Shown: positions 26,183 to 36,700, counted from the first letter of the stretch. The stretch is DNA of 64,000 nucleotides from Hyphobacterium marinum (GCF_036330325.1 NZ_JAZDRO010000001.1:620001-684000); one strand, 5' to 3'. Made by a program: numbers and translations. The notes: generated by a model not told the origin, from the letters alone.

Positions 26183-26199
26183 GGGACCGGGGGGCGCTC

Positions 26200-26235
26200 A
26201 TCCGGCCGGCGGGACTCCGAGCCTGCCGGCCGGAT
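26200..26235 (+). terminator. Strong intra-operon hairpin after the TonB receptor
   Basis: ATCCGGCCGGC (26200-26210) pairs perfectly with GCCGGCCGGAT (26225-26235), and three more pairs including one G-U extend the stem, leaving an eight-base loop. There is no T tract, so it may act as an attenuator or RNA-stabilising 3' hairpin lowering expression of the downstream hydrolase and MFS relative to the receptor. Confidence 0.5.
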
Positions 26236-26289
26236 TGGCATTTCAGACTGTTTGACTGACGGAATGTTTGACGGACGGGGAGACCGACG

Positions 26290-27291
26290 ATGCCTGCAAA
26301 GCCGCTGATCGTGATCCTTGCCGGTGTGGGCGTCGCCATCCTTCTCATTGCCATGCTGTTTGGCGCGATCGTCTCGTCCGCCTACCGGGTCTCGTTGACC
26401 GAGAGCCGGCAGGAGCCCGCACAGAATGTTCCGGCGGTGGCCGCCGCGGACATTCCGGACTCGCCTTACTGGACTGATGCCGACCGCTGGGTCGATGTCG
26501 CGGGCCTGCGCACGCGGGTCCGGATCGAAGGTGCCGACGACGCACCGGCGCTCATCCTCATTCACGGGTTTTCCGTCTCGCTGGAGAGCTTCGACGCATG
26601 GGCGGCAGACCTCGCCACCGACTACCGCGTCATCCGTCCCGACCTGCCGGGCCATGGCCTGACGGGGCCGGACCCGGAAAGCCGCTACAGTGTTCCTCAG
26701 ACGGCGGATTTCGTTGGCGGCCTGATGGATACGCTCGGCATCGATACCGCGATAATCGGTGGCAATTCGCTCGGCGGGCTGGCGGCCTGGCGCTTTGCGG
26801 CGGACCATCCGGACCGGGTCACGGCCCTGGTCCTGGTCGCGCCGGGTGGGTATTCCATCAATGGCGTCACCGAGGAGCCGGTCGCCGTTCCTGCCCCCGT
26901 GGCGGCCTATCTCCTGAACGCGCCCGCGCCCTTCGTCGCGGCGGCGACGGCGCAGCTCTATGGTGACCCCTCGCGTCTGGACCCGGCCGTGTCCGAACGC
27001 ATCGCGGCGATGATGGCCCGTGACGGCAATGGCGCGGCCATGGTCGCGCGCCTCGAAGTCTTCACCCTGCCCGAACCGGGCGCGGATCTCGCGCGGATCA
27101 CAGCACCGACACTGATCCTGCATGGCGGAGCCGACCGGATGATCCCGCTCGATCACTCGCGCCAGATGAGCGCGGCGATTCCGAATGCACGGCTTGTGAC
27201 CCATGACGATCTGGGGCATGTCCCCCACCAAGAGGATCCGCAGCGCACGCTCGGTGATGTCCGCAATTTCCTGTCCGAGGTGACGCCTTGA
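26290..27291 (+). CDS. Membrane-anchored alpha/beta hydrolase
   Basis: The 333-residue protein has an N-terminal membrane anchor (LIVILAGVGVAILLIAMLFG) and a periplasm-facing alpha/beta hydrolase domain: LILIHGFSVSLESF, PDLPGHGLTGPDPESRYSV, the nucleophile elbow GGNSLGG, LHGGADRMIPL with the catalytic Asp, and GHVPHQEDP with the His. It belongs with C-C bond hydrolases and lactonases in pattern. It would act on the substrate after passage through the outer membrane. Its stop overlaps the TTG start of the MFS gene by four bases. Confidence 0.9.
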   Translation: MPAKPLIVILAGVGVAILLIAMLFGAIVSSAYRVSLTESRQEPAQNVPAVAAADIPDSPYWTDADRWVDVAGLRTRVRIEGADDAPALILIHGFSVSLESFDAWAADLATDYRVIRPDLPGHGLTGPDPESRYSVPQTADFVGGLMDTLGIDTAIIGGNSLGGLAAWRFAADHPDRVTALVLVAPGGYSINGVTEEPVAVPAPVAAYLLNAPAPFVAAATAQLYGDPSRLDPAVSERIAAMMARDGNGAAMVARLEVFTLPEPGADLARITAPTLILHGGADRMIPLDHSRQMSAAIPNARLVTHDDLGHVPHQEDPQRTLGDVRNFLSEVTP

Positions 27292-28592
27292 CCGACACAT
27301 CCGCGCCCGCGCCTGCCGCTGCCCCGTCGAAGGGCTATCGCATCCTGGTGATGCTGCTGCTGTTCCTGGTCTATGCGTTCAATTTCCTCGACCGGCAGAT
27401 CATTTCCATCCTCGCCATTCCGATCCAGGCCGAACTGGATTTGAGCGACCGGCAACTGGGTCTGCTCGGCGGTCTGGCCTTCGCCTTCCTCTATTCCACG
27501 CTGGGCGTGCCCATCGCCTGGCTGGCCGACCGGACCAACCGGACCTGGATCATCACCGGTGCGCTGGCGATCTGGAGCGGGTTCACGGTCCTGTGCGGCT
27601 ATACCCAGAATTTCACGCAGTTATTCCTGGCGCGGGTTGGCGTCGGCATTGGCGAGGCGGGCGGCGTTGCGCCCTCCTATTCCCTGATCGCCGACTATTT
27701 CCCGCCGAAGAGCCGGGCGAGGGCGCTGGCCTTCTATTCGCTGGGGATACCGATTGGCTCCGCCTTCGGGGTCATCGCCGGATCGCAGATCGCCGGCGGG
27801 GCCATCTCCGACAGCCTCGACTGGCGTGCCGCCTTCATCATTGTCGGGATTGCCGGCCTGGTCCTGGTGCCCATCTTCAAACTCGTCGTGCGCGAGCCGG
27901 CGCGGGGACAGCTCGACACGGTCAAACTTGACGACACGGTTGCCAAGCCGAGTTTCGGCCAGGTCCTGGGCGTGCTGGCGAAGAAGCCGACCTTCTGGTT
28001 CCTGACCTTCGGGGCGGCCTGTTCGTCGATGATGGGCTATGGCGTCTTCTTCTGGCTGCCGTCCTTCTTCGCGCGCAGTTTCGATCTCGACATCATCCAG
28101 ACGGGCTGGCTCTTCGGGTCGATCCTCTTCATCGGGGGAACGGCTGGCATCGTGCTGGGCGGTGTGATGAGTGATCTCTTCGGCAAACGCACAGTCACCG
28201 CCTATGCGCGGGTTCCGGGCATCGCATTCCTGTTGACCACGCCGCTCTACATTGCCGGGGTATTGGCCCCGAGCCCGGCGCTTTCGGTCATCCTCTTCCT
28301 GGTGCCCACCGCGCTGGGACTGGCCTGGCTCGGCCCGACACTGTCGGCCTTCCAAAACCTGGTGCCGGCCTCGATGCGCACGACCGCCTCGTCGATCTTC
28401 CTCCTGATCAACAATCTCATCGGCATCGCCGGCGGGATTTATGTTCTGGGCGAACTTTCGACCTTGCTGGCCCCGACCTTCGGGGATGCGTCGCTGAAAT
28501 ACTCCATCATCATCGGCTCGATGATGTATCTGATTGCCGGGACGCTGTTCCTGATCGCCGCGCGATCCATCGCGAAAGACTGGGAAGGCTGA
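27288..28592 (+). CDS. MFS transporter, spinster-like
   Basis: The 434-residue inner-membrane protein has twelve predicted helices and MFS signatures (LDRQIISILAIPIQAELDLS; LADRTNRTWI after helix 3; RVGVGIGEAGGVAPSYSLIA in helix 4). The DRQI and GIGEAG motifs are those of spinster-type MFS proteins common in lipid or sterol-related clusters. The start is a TTG within the hydrolase stop (TTGA), preceded by GAGGTG. It is closely similar in pattern to the MFS at 56238. Likely role: import of the hydrolysis product. Confidence 0.92.
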   Translation: MTDTSAPAPAAAPSKGYRILVMLLLFLVYAFNFLDRQIISILAIPIQAELDLSDRQLGLLGGLAFAFLYSTLGVPIAWLADRTNRTWIITGALAIWSGFTVLCGYTQNFTQLFLARVGVGIGEAGGVAPSYSLIADYFPPKSRARALAFYSLGIPIGSAFGVIAGSQIAGGAISDSLDWRAAFIIVGIAGLVLVPIFKLVVREPARGQLDTVKLDDTVAKPSFGQVLGVLAKKPTFWFLTFGAACSSMMGYGVFFWLPSFFARSFDLDIIQTGWLFGSILFIGGTAGIVLGGVMSDLFGKRTVTAYARVPGIAFLLTTPLYIAGVLAPSPALSVILFLVPTALGLAWLGPTLSAFQNLVPASMRTTASSIFLLINNLIGIAGGIYVLGELSTLLAPTFGDASLKYSIIIGSMMYLIAGTLFLIAARSIAKDWEG

Positions 28593-28598
28593 CGCGCT

Positions 28599-29654
28599 TC
28601 AGCCTGCCAGCGTGCGGCGGCGGAAGGCGGTCGGGGCTTCACCCGTCGCCTCGCGGAACGCACGGTTGAACGGCGCGATGGAGCCATAGCCCAGGTCGAG
28701 TGCAACTTGCAGGATCTGGCGGCGGGCCTGTTCGGGATCGGCCAGGATCGCCTTGGCGTCCTCGACCCGTCTTGTGTTGATGAAGCTGGAGAAATTCCGG
28801 TAGCCCAGCCCCTGGTTGATCAGCTTCCGTAACCGGTGTTCGGGTGTGCCGAGCCGGTCGGCGAGACCGCCGACCGTCAGGCCGGTTTCCAGATAGGCCC
28901 CGTCATCCATCGCGCGCTCCAGCCGGGCGAGCAGGGGCCGGTCGGCGGGGTCCAGCCCGTCCGCCGCCGTTTCCGGATCATGCCGGTGCGGTTCGGGCGG
29001 GACTTCAACGAACATGTCCTCGCGCACCTGCAGCGCCCAGACGGCGAAACCGAAGGTCAGGAGCAATAGCAATAGCGACGAGGCGGGCGGCACCAACAGT
29101 TGCAGGTCTGCCGGCAAGGGAATGTGCTCCACCACCATGAGCAGGATCGCCGAGACCCCCACCGAAACGGCGACGATGACCCGGAAACGCCGGCGCGCAT
29201 CGACCAGGTCATCCCGGCGGCGGCGCAGGGCGACTGTCACGCCGTGCAGGATCAGGGTCACGCTCAGGGCCTGTTTGAGGATATAGGCCGCATCTACCCA
29301 GGCCGGGTCGCTGGTCACCGCCGGAACCGCGACCAATAGCGCCATCGGGATGACCGGATAGAGAAAGCGCATGCGCCAGCGGAACTCGTCGCAGAAGAGC
29401 GCAAGCGCAAACCACCAGAAGAAGATGCCGTCAAACCAGGACAGCGCCACGAAGGGCACATGCCACAGGCCGATCACCGCGACGAGTGCCGGGGAGGTGC
29501 AGACGATATAGCCCGCAGCGCCGAGCGCAAACAGCGCCCCCATGCGTCCCGACAAGGTCCGGTGCGCGGTCAGCATCAGCACCGCGCAGGTCAGAAAGCA
29601 CATCATCGCGGCCGAAGAACGGACCACGATATCAAAGAGATCAAGACCACTCAT
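28599..29654 (-). CDS. Membrane-anchored AraC-family regulator
   Basis: The 351-residue protein has six or seven membrane helices in its first 200 residues, then an AraC-type double helix-turn-helix (LTVGGLADRLGTPEHRLRKL, and ILQVALDLGYGSIAPFNRAF) near residues 255-345. The membrane part replaces the soluble ligand-binding domain of classic AraC proteins, so it may sense a membrane or periplasmic signal. It is convergent with the MFS gene, seven bases apart, and probably regulates the neighbouring uptake operon or an unlinked target. Confidence 0.9.
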   Translation of the reverse strand: MSGLDLFDIVVRSSAAMMCFLTCAVLMLTAHRTLSGRMGALFALGAAGYIVCTSPALVAVIGLWHVPFVALSWFDGIFFWWFALALFCDEFRWRMRFLYPVIPMALLVAVPAVTSDPAWVDAAYILKQALSVTLILHGVTVALRRRRDDLVDARRRFRVIVAVSVGVSAILLMVVEHIPLPADLQLLVPPASSLLLLLLTFGFAVWALQVREDMFVEVPPEPHRHDPETAADGLDPADRPLLARLERAMDDGAYLETGLTVGGLADRLGTPEHRLRKLINQGLGYRNFSSFINTRRVEDAKAILADPEQARRQILQVALDLGYGSIAPFNRAFREATGEAPTAFRRRTLAG

Positions 29655-29735
29655 GCGGGCGAGTATGCCTCCGGCCGGAAAATCCCGCCAGTGCCGCCGG
29701 TCGCAGGACCGGAAACACTGGCGGGCAAGGTAAAG

Positions 29736-30071
29736 CTAGTCGCGCGCGGCGACTTGCACCATGGCGGGCCGTTCGTCAGGGGAGACAAGCCTGCCCGCAT
29801 GGATTTCGGAGAGCGCCGGGGCGTCGATCTCGGCAACGGCACGCGCGACCGTGTCGGCCACGCAGGTGCGGATACCGCGCTGAGCCATCGCGCCATTGGC
29901 GTTTTCGATCTCGCAGACCGATGTGGCGACATTGACGAGCCGCGCATGGACAGCGGCTGCGCCGTCAATGGTGGCGAGTTCGGCACGGTCAAAGGTGAAG
30001 TCGGCCTGGGGGGCAACACCTTCGATCGGGTTGGTGGCAAGAAGCAGGGCGGGGAGAAGCACGTTCAACAT
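29736..30071 (-). CDS. UrcA-family exported protein
   Basis: The 111-residue protein has a short signal peptide (MLNVLLPALLLATNP), then the UrcA pattern: FTFDRAELATIDGAAAVHAR, a cysteine in VATSVCEIE and a second in GIRTCVADTVARAVAEI, probably disulphide-bonded. UrcA proteins are small periplasmic proteins found in caulobacters, sphingomonads and hyphomonads; their function is unknown. The AGGTC stretch just before the ATG serves as ribosome site. It stands alone. Confidence 0.82.
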   Translation of the reverse strand: MLNVLLPALLLATNPIEGVAPQADFTFDRAELATIDGAAAVHARLVNVATSVCEIENANGAMAQRGIRTCVADTVARAVAEIDAPALSEIHAGRLVSPDERPAMVQVAARD

Positions 30072-30227
30072 GGGATGACCTCCGTTGTCCGCCGCCTCAG
30101 GAAACGGGCGGCGCTGACAGGACGCTGGAGGCCGGCGGCCAGAATGGCGCGCCGGATTTGAAACCCGCGTGGAATCTTCCGGTTTCGCGCGGCGTTTTTC
30201 GGAATCGATCAGGATAGCGGAAAGGAA

Positions 30228-30255
30228 AAGGGCCGGAGCGTGTGCCCCGGCCCTT
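30228..30255 (-). terminator. Rho-independent terminator of the M3 peptidase gene
   Basis: AAGGGCCGG (30228-30236) pairs with CCGGCCCTT (30247-30255), a perfect nine-base stem with a ten-base loop. On the minus strand it is followed by TTTTCC, 22 bases past the peptidase stop codon. Confidence 0.75.
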
Positions 30256-30277
30256 ATCCCGATTTATGTGACGGCGC

Positions 30278-32551
30278 TTACTCTTCGCTGTCGTCTTCAC
30301 CCGGAACCGGGAAGCCCCGGTCGCGCATCAGCGCCGAGACATCGGCGTCCCGTCCGCGGAAGGCGCGGTAGGCCTCGGCCGGGTCGACCGCGTTGCGCGG
30401 CGCAAACAGATTGTCGACCAGCGACTGGGCGAGGACCGGATCGTAGTAGCTGCCGGCTTCCTCAAAGGCTTCCGCGGCGTCGGCCGTGAGAACGTCGGCC
30501 CACATGTATCCGTAGTAGCCTGCCGAATAACCTTCGCCCGAGAAGACGTGACCGAAATGCGGGCTGCGGTGACGCAGTACGATCTCGTTCGGCATGCCGA
30601 GGCGTTCCATGGTTTCACGCTCGAACGTGTCCGGATCGCCGACCTCGTCGGGATCGGTCGTGTGGTAGTACATGTCCATCAGCGCCGAGGCGAGATACTC
30701 GCCGGTCGAGAAGCCCTGGTTGAAATTGGCGGCTGCCCGGATCCGGTCGATCAAGTCCTGTGGCATCGGCTCGCCGGTTTCGACATGGACGAGATAGTTG
30801 TTCACCACCGGGTCGGTCAGAAGCCAGCGCTCGAGCAGCTGGGACTGGAATTCAGTATAGTCCCGTACCCCGCCATTGAGCGTCGGGTAGGCGACGTTCG
30901 AGGAGAGATAGTGCAGGGCGTGGCCGAATTCGTGGAAGAAGGTCGTGGCATCGTCAAATGAGACCAGAACCGGCTGGCCCGGTGCAGGCTGGACGAAGTT
31001 GGAATTGTTGGTCGCCAGGACATTGCGCGGGCCATCGAACGTGGTGTGGCTGCGGAAGCTGTTTGCCCATGCGCCTGACCGCTTGCCGGTTCGGGCGTAG
31101 GGGTCGAGATACCACAGGCCGATATGCTCACCGGTCTCGCGGTTGGTGACTTCCCAGACACGCACGGTCGGGTGCCAGACCGAGACCGTGCCTTCCGGCA
31201 GTTCTTCAAAGGCGAAGCCGAAAAGCTCGCCCGCGACGAAGAACATCCCTTCCCGCAGATTGTCGAGCTGGAGATACTGGCTGACCTCCTGGCTATCGAG
31301 ATCATAGCGGTCGGCCCGGACTTTTTCCGCGTAATAGCGGTAATCCCAGGGCTCGATCGTGATGTCCGCGCCTTCCGCGTCGGCCACCGCCTGCATGTCG
31401 GCGACTTCCTCGTGGATGCGGGCGACGGCGGCTTCCCAGACACCTTCCATCAGCGCCATGGCGCGTTCCGGGGTGCCTGCCATGCGGTTTTCCAGGCGCC
31501 ACTGGGCGTAATTGTCATAGCCCAGCAATTCCACCCGTTCGTCGCGCAGGCGGAGAATGTCCATGATGATGGCGTTGTTGTCCCACTCGTCGGCATTGTC
31601 GCCGCGATTGTAATAGGTCCGCCAGACCTGTTCGCGCAGATCGCGTTCGTCCGAGAAGGTCAGGAACGGATCCATCGAGGAACGGGTGTTGGTGATGGCG
31701 TACTCGCCCTCACGTCCGCGTTCGGTGGCGGCGGCAGCGGAGGCGCGCACGAAGTTCTCGGGCAGGCCGCTGAGGCTCTCCTCGTCGATGAAGAGAACGT
31801 ATTCCTCTTCGTCATGGAGGACATTGTTGGCGAACTGGGTGTGCAGCTCGGCCAGCTCGGCATTGATCGCTGCATAGCGTTCGGCGGCGTCGCCTTCCAG
31901 AGTCGCACCATTGCGGGCAAAGCTGTCATAGGTCAGCTGAACCACCCGCTGCTGATCCGGGCGCAGCGTCTCCATTTCGTCGCCTTCATAGACGGCGCGG
32001 ACGCGCGCGAAGAGCTCGGCGTTCTGGGTGATCTCCGAGCTGAAGGCCGAAAGGCGCGGTGCCATGCGCTGCTGGATCGCCCGGAATTCCGGCGAGGAAT
32101 TGTTGCTCGACCAGATACCCCAGTAGGAAAAGACCCGGCCCAGCGGCTCGCCGGCGCGTTCCAGTTCAACGATCGTGTTCTCGAAGGTCGGCGCGTCCGG
32201 ATTGGCGACTATGGCATCAATCTCGGCGAGGTTGGCGGCCATGCCGGCTTCCAGCGCAGGCTCGAGATCATCGAGGCTCGCCGCATCGAAGTCCGGTGTG
32301 CCGCCATAGGGGCCGTCCCATTCGGCCAGCAGGTGGTTGCTGGCCATCTGCTCGTCGACCATGGCCTGCTCCATGCGGTCGAAACCGCCTTCGTCTTCAG
32401 TCATGGTTTCGTCGGTCGCGGTCTCGTCCGCCATGGTTTCATCGGTCATGGTGTCGGTGCCGGTGTCCATGTCCGCGTCGGTGTCGGGTTGGCTGCACGC
32501 CGCGGCAAAAAGCGCCGCGAGGCTGGTCGTGCCAATAAGAAGGCGTTTCAT
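30278..32551 (-). CDS. M3-family metallopeptidase lipoprotein (Dcp-like)
   Basis: The 757-residue protein has a lipoprotein signal peptide (LLIGTTSLAALFAAAC), a 35-residue acidic linker made of Met-Thr/Ala-Asp-Glu-Thr repeats, and a long alpha-helical M3 peptidase domain. The zinc site is HEFGH (His540, Glu541, His544) in TTFFHEFGHALHYLSS, and the downstream GFSTGEYLAS region fits Dcp/oligopeptidase A relatives. It would trim dipeptides or short peptides in the periplasm, tethered to a membrane. The start at 32551 is set by the signal peptide. A terminator follows the gene. Confidence 0.94.
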   Translation of the reverse strand: MKRLLIGTTSLAALFAAACSQPDTDADMDTGTDTMTDETMADETATDETMTEDEGGFDRMEQAMVDEQMASNHLLAEWDGPYGGTPDFDAASLDDLEPALEAGMAANLAEIDAIVANPDAPTFENTIVELERAGEPLGRVFSYWGIWSSNNSSPEFRAIQQRMAPRLSAFSSEITQNAELFARVRAVYEGDEMETLRPDQQRVVQLTYDSFARNGATLEGDAAERYAAINAELAELHTQFANNVLHDEEEYVLFIDEESLSGLPENFVRASAAAATERGREGEYAITNTRSSMDPFLTFSDERDLREQVWRTYYNRGDNADEWDNNAIIMDILRLRDERVELLGYDNYAQWRLENRMAGTPERAMALMEGVWEAAVARIHEEVADMQAVADAEGADITIEPWDYRYYAEKVRADRYDLDSQEVSQYLQLDNLREGMFFVAGELFGFAFEELPEGTVSVWHPTVRVWEVTNRETGEHIGLWYLDPYARTGKRSGAWANSFRSHTTFDGPRNVLATNNSNFVQPAPGQPVLVSFDDATTFFHEFGHALHYLSSNVAYPTLNGGVRDYTEFQSQLLERWLLTDPVVNNYLVHVETGEPMPQDLIDRIRAAANFNQGFSTGEYLASALMDMYYHTTDPDEVGDPDTFERETMERLGMPNEIVLRHRSPHFGHVFSGEGYSAGYYGYMWADVLTADAAEAFEEAGSYYDPVLAQSLVDNLFAPRNAVDPAEAYRAFRGRDADVSALMRDRGFPVPGEDDSEE

Positions 32552-32800
32552 TGCAGGGTTTCTCCCTCGGGTTTTTGCTGGCGCAGAACCTAGCGATCCC
32601 ATGCCCAGCGTCAAATCCGGGCTGCCGGACATTGCCTTGAATTAATCTTCAGCACAGTGGGGGACGAGCCTGCAGAGCGTCCCGCTTGTTGCGCTGACAT
32701 TTCCTGTCATTCATTTGCGCCAGTGTGGCGGAAGGGCGTAAGCCCGACGGTCTGGGACAATGAATTGGGGCGCGGCGTTCGCAACGGCCGCGAAAAAATC

Positions 32801-33688
32801 ATGCTCGAGATTTCGAACCTGTCGAAAACCTATGGCAATGGCGTGCGTGCGCTCGACAATGTCTCGCTGTCCATTCCCAAGGGCATGTTCGGCCTGCTTG
32901 GCCCCAATGGCGCGGGCAAGTCCACCTTGATGCGGACGATCTCGACCCTGCAAAACGCTGACAAGGGTTCCATCACCTTCAATGACATCGATGTCCTGAA
33001 GGAGCCGCGCGAGTTACGCCGCCAGCTGGGTTATCTGCCGCAGGACTTTGGCGTCTATCCCCGCATGTCGGCGCGCGCCATGCTGGACCATCTGGCGCTG
33101 CTCAAGGGCATTTCCAACGCGAAGGACCGCAAGCGCGTGGTCGAAGGGCTGCTCGAGCAAACCAATCTGGCCAAGGTCGCGAAGAAGGCCGTCGCCTCCT
33201 ATTCGGGCGGCATGCGGCAGCGCTTTGGTATTGCCCAGGCGCTGATCGGCGACCCCCAACTGATCATTGTCGATGAACCCACGGCCGGTCTCGACCCCGA
33301 GGAACGCAACCGTTTCCACAATCTCCTGTCCGAGATCGGCGAGAATGTCGTTGTCATCCTGTCGACCCACATCGTGGAGGACGTCGCGGACCTCTGCCCG
33401 CTGATGGCGATCATGAATCGCGGACAGATCGTCGCGGAAGGATCGCCGGCGGCGCTGATCTCCTCGCTCGACGGGAAGGTCTGGAGCAAGCGTATCGCCA
33501 AAGCCGACCTGCCGGCCCACAGAAGCCGGCACCGGGTCATTTCCACGCGCCTGACGCAGGGTGAAGTCCTGATCCATGTCCTGGCCGATGCCCATCCGGG
33601 TGACGGGTTCGAGTCCGTCAATCCTGACCTTGAGGACGTCTATTTCGCGACCATTTCGGCCGATCCGGCTGAAGCGGACGCGGCCTGA
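32801..33688 (+). CDS. ABC transporter ATP-binding protein
   Basis: The 295-residue protein is a standard ABC ATPase: Walker A GPNGAGKST at residues 34-42, signature YSGGMRQ at 134-140, Walker B LIIVDEP ending at Glu159, and an H-loop in STHIVED. A C-terminal extension of about 80 residues follows, as in ABC-2 exporters. It precedes the permease-peptidase fusion by 25 bases and must power it. The ATG follows a weak GAAAAAAT stretch; a longer frame upstream to 32657 is not ABC-like. Confidence 0.94.
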   Translation: MLEISNLSKTYGNGVRALDNVSLSIPKGMFGLLGPNGAGKSTLMRTISTLQNADKGSITFNDIDVLKEPRELRRQLGYLPQDFGVYPRMSARAMLDHLALLKGISNAKDRKRVVEGLLEQTNLAKVAKKAVASYSGGMRQRFGIAQALIGDPQLIIVDEPTAGLDPEERNRFHNLLSEIGENVVVILSTHIVEDVADLCPLMAIMNRGQIVAEGSPAALISSLDGKVWSKRIAKADLPAHRSRHRVISTRLTQGEVLIHVLADAHPGDGFESVNPDLEDVYFATISADPAEADAA

Positions 33689-33713
33689 TATCGGGACAGG
33701 AAGGAGACGCGCC

Positions 33714-36700
33714 ATGCTCGGCAAGATCGCCAGTTTCGAATTCCGCTATCACCTGTTTTCACCGGCACTGATTTCGATCTTCCTCGTTTTCGGACTGCTG
33801 GGATTTGCCATTCCGGCGTCACCCAATGTGACGCTGACGGGCAGCGATGCGATCAATATCAACTCGCCGCAGGAAATCGCCCTGATGATTTCGGCGTTTT
33901 CGCTGTTCGCGATGGTCATACCGACCGTCTTCCTGGCCAGTGGTGTGCTGCGTGACCGCAGTTTCAATACCCAGGAATTGTTCTTCGCCTCGCCGGTCAG
34001 GGAGCACGACTACCTGATCGGTCGCTTCATCGGCGGTTTCGTGGTGACAATGCTGGCCTTCACCAGTATCCCGATCGGCCACTTCATTGGGGCGAGCATG
34101 CCCTGGGTCGACCCGGAGACGCTCGGGCCATTCAGCTTCTGGTTCTATTTCCACCCCTTCATCGTGTTCGGCATGGCCAACATGCTGATCATCGGCCTGG
34201 TCCTGTTTACGGCGGCCAATCTCAGCCGGTCGCTGCTGGTGACCTGGTCAGTCTTCATCGGCATGCTGGTGTTCAACACGGCGGGCGGCTTCCTGATGCA
34301 GGAACCGTCCTGGCGCGATCTCGCCGCACTCAGCGATCCGTTCGGAACCAACGCGCTGGCGCTTGTGACGCAGTACTGGACGACGGCGGAACAGAATACC
34401 CAGGTCGCGCCGCTGGAAGGCATCCTGCTTCAGAACCGGCTGATCTGGCTGGGTGTCGCGCTCGTCCTGTTTGTCTTCAACGTGATGATCTTCTCGTTCC
34501 GGCAGGGCAATGCGCGCGGATTGAAGAAGAACAAGTTCCGGCGTCAGGAAGCGCCCTTCGTGCCGACGGAAATCCAGCTGCCCAAGGCCCAGCCGACGCC
34601 CAAGAAGGCTGTGTTCCAGCAATTCCTGTCGCGGATCGCCTTCGAGGTCAAAGGCGTCGTTTTCAACATCGGATTCTGGATCGCGATCTTCTTCGTCGTC
34701 CTGCTGGTCGGCATCGCGGTCTTCCTCAACGTGCCGCCCTATGGCACGCCGAACTACCCGACGACGGCCACCGTCATGACCTCGATGATCGGCGGCTTCC
34801 TGCTCGTTCCGATTATCGTGGTGATCTACTACTCGTCGGAACTGATGTGGCGGGAACGCAATGTGCGGTTCTCCGATATCGTCGACGCCACACCGGCTCC
34901 GAACTGGGCCTTCATTTTCGCCAAGCTGATCGGGATGATGACCGTGATCTGCGGCATGATTGCCGTGGCCGTCATGATCGCCATTTTCTCGCAGCTCGTC
35001 CGCGGCTATTTCGATATCGACTTCGGACAATACCTGGTCCGAACCGTCATCGACCTCGTCATTCCGCTGACCATGCTGTCGATGCTGGCGATCTTCCTGC
35101 AGGTGCTGACCAACAACAAATGGATCGGCATTGTCGCCATCGGCCTGGTGTTCATCGTCACCAGTTTCGTGCTGGCCCCGATGGGCTTTACCCACAATCT
35201 CTACCGCTTCCCGTTTGTCAGCATCGTGCCCTACACGGACATGAACGGTTTTGGTCACCTGATCGGCATTCAGCTGTGGTGGTATCTCTACTGGGGGGCG
35301 ATCAGCACCTTCCTGTTCACGCTTGCCTTCGTCATGTGGAATCGCGGGGCGCTGCTGCCGATCTGGCACCGGATTCGGGCCCTGCCGGGTTCATTCGGTC
35401 CGGGCACCGGACTTGCCGCCGCCGTCTCTCTGGCCGTGGCCGTCGGCGCGGGTGTGTGGATCTATCACAATACCGTCGTGCTCAATGACTTCGTCTCCGG
35501 ACGCGACCAGCGCCGCATGGCTGCCGACTATGAACGCGAATGGCGTGATCAGCTGGAAGGCCTAGCGCAGCCCACGATCACCAGCGTCGACTACACGATC
35601 GATATCTTCCCCTATGAGCGCCGTTACACCGCGACCGGCACCAATGTGCTGGAGAACCGGACGGACGAGGCCATTCCGGTGGTCTGGGTCTCCTATGGGT
35701 CGGCCGACGTGATCCGGCATTCGCTTGATGGCGTTGAGGGCGAGGAACGCAGCGAGTACGGCAATCTCCATGCTTTCGAGCTCGACCCGCCGCTTCAGCC
35801 GGGTGAAAGCCGCACGCTGAGTTTCAATGTCGAGGTCACCAATCCGGGCTTCCGCAATGGCGGCAATGTCTCGTCGGTGATGTATAACGGGACCTTCTTC
35901 AACAATGGCGAGTTCGCGCCGTTCATTGGCTTCAACCGGAATGCCCTGATCCAGGATCCGGGTGAACGCCGGCGTCAGGATCTGCCGCCCATCGACCGCG
36001 CCTACGCGCTCGAGGACGAAGAACACTGGGACGACAACTACATCCGGCAGGATTCCGATTATGTGTCCTTCCGCACACTGGTCTCGACGGTCGAGGGCCA
36101 GACGGTCGTCGCGCCCGGCTATCTCCAGCGCGACTGGATCGAGGACGGCCGCCATTACTTCGAATACGTGATGGAGGACCTTAGCCTCAATTTCTTCAAC
36201 TGGATGTCGGCCGAATACACCCTGGTCGAAGAGGACGTTGACGGCATCAACTACCAGGTCTTCTACCACCCGGAACACGACTGGAATGTCACGCGCATGA
36301 TGCAGGGCGCGCAGGACTCGCTGGCCTATATGTCCGAGCACATCAGCCCGTACCAGTATCGCCAGTACCGGATGCTGGAATTCCCGGCCTATGCCAGCTT
36401 TGCCCAGTCTTTCCCGAACACGATCGCCTATTCGGAATCGATTGGCTTCACGGCGGACCTCAGTGACCCGGACGATATCGACTACGTCTATTACGTCACC
36501 GCACACGAGGCAGCCCACCAGTGGTGGGCCCACCAGATCATGGGCCCGAACGTCCAGGGCGGCAGCCTGCTGGTCGAGACCCTCGCCCAGTATTCGGCCC
36601 TGATGGTGATGGAGCAGGAATATGGTGCGGACCACATGCGCCGTTTCCTCAAGTACGAACTCGACACCTATCTGCAGAGCCGGGGGAGCGAGTCCCGCGA

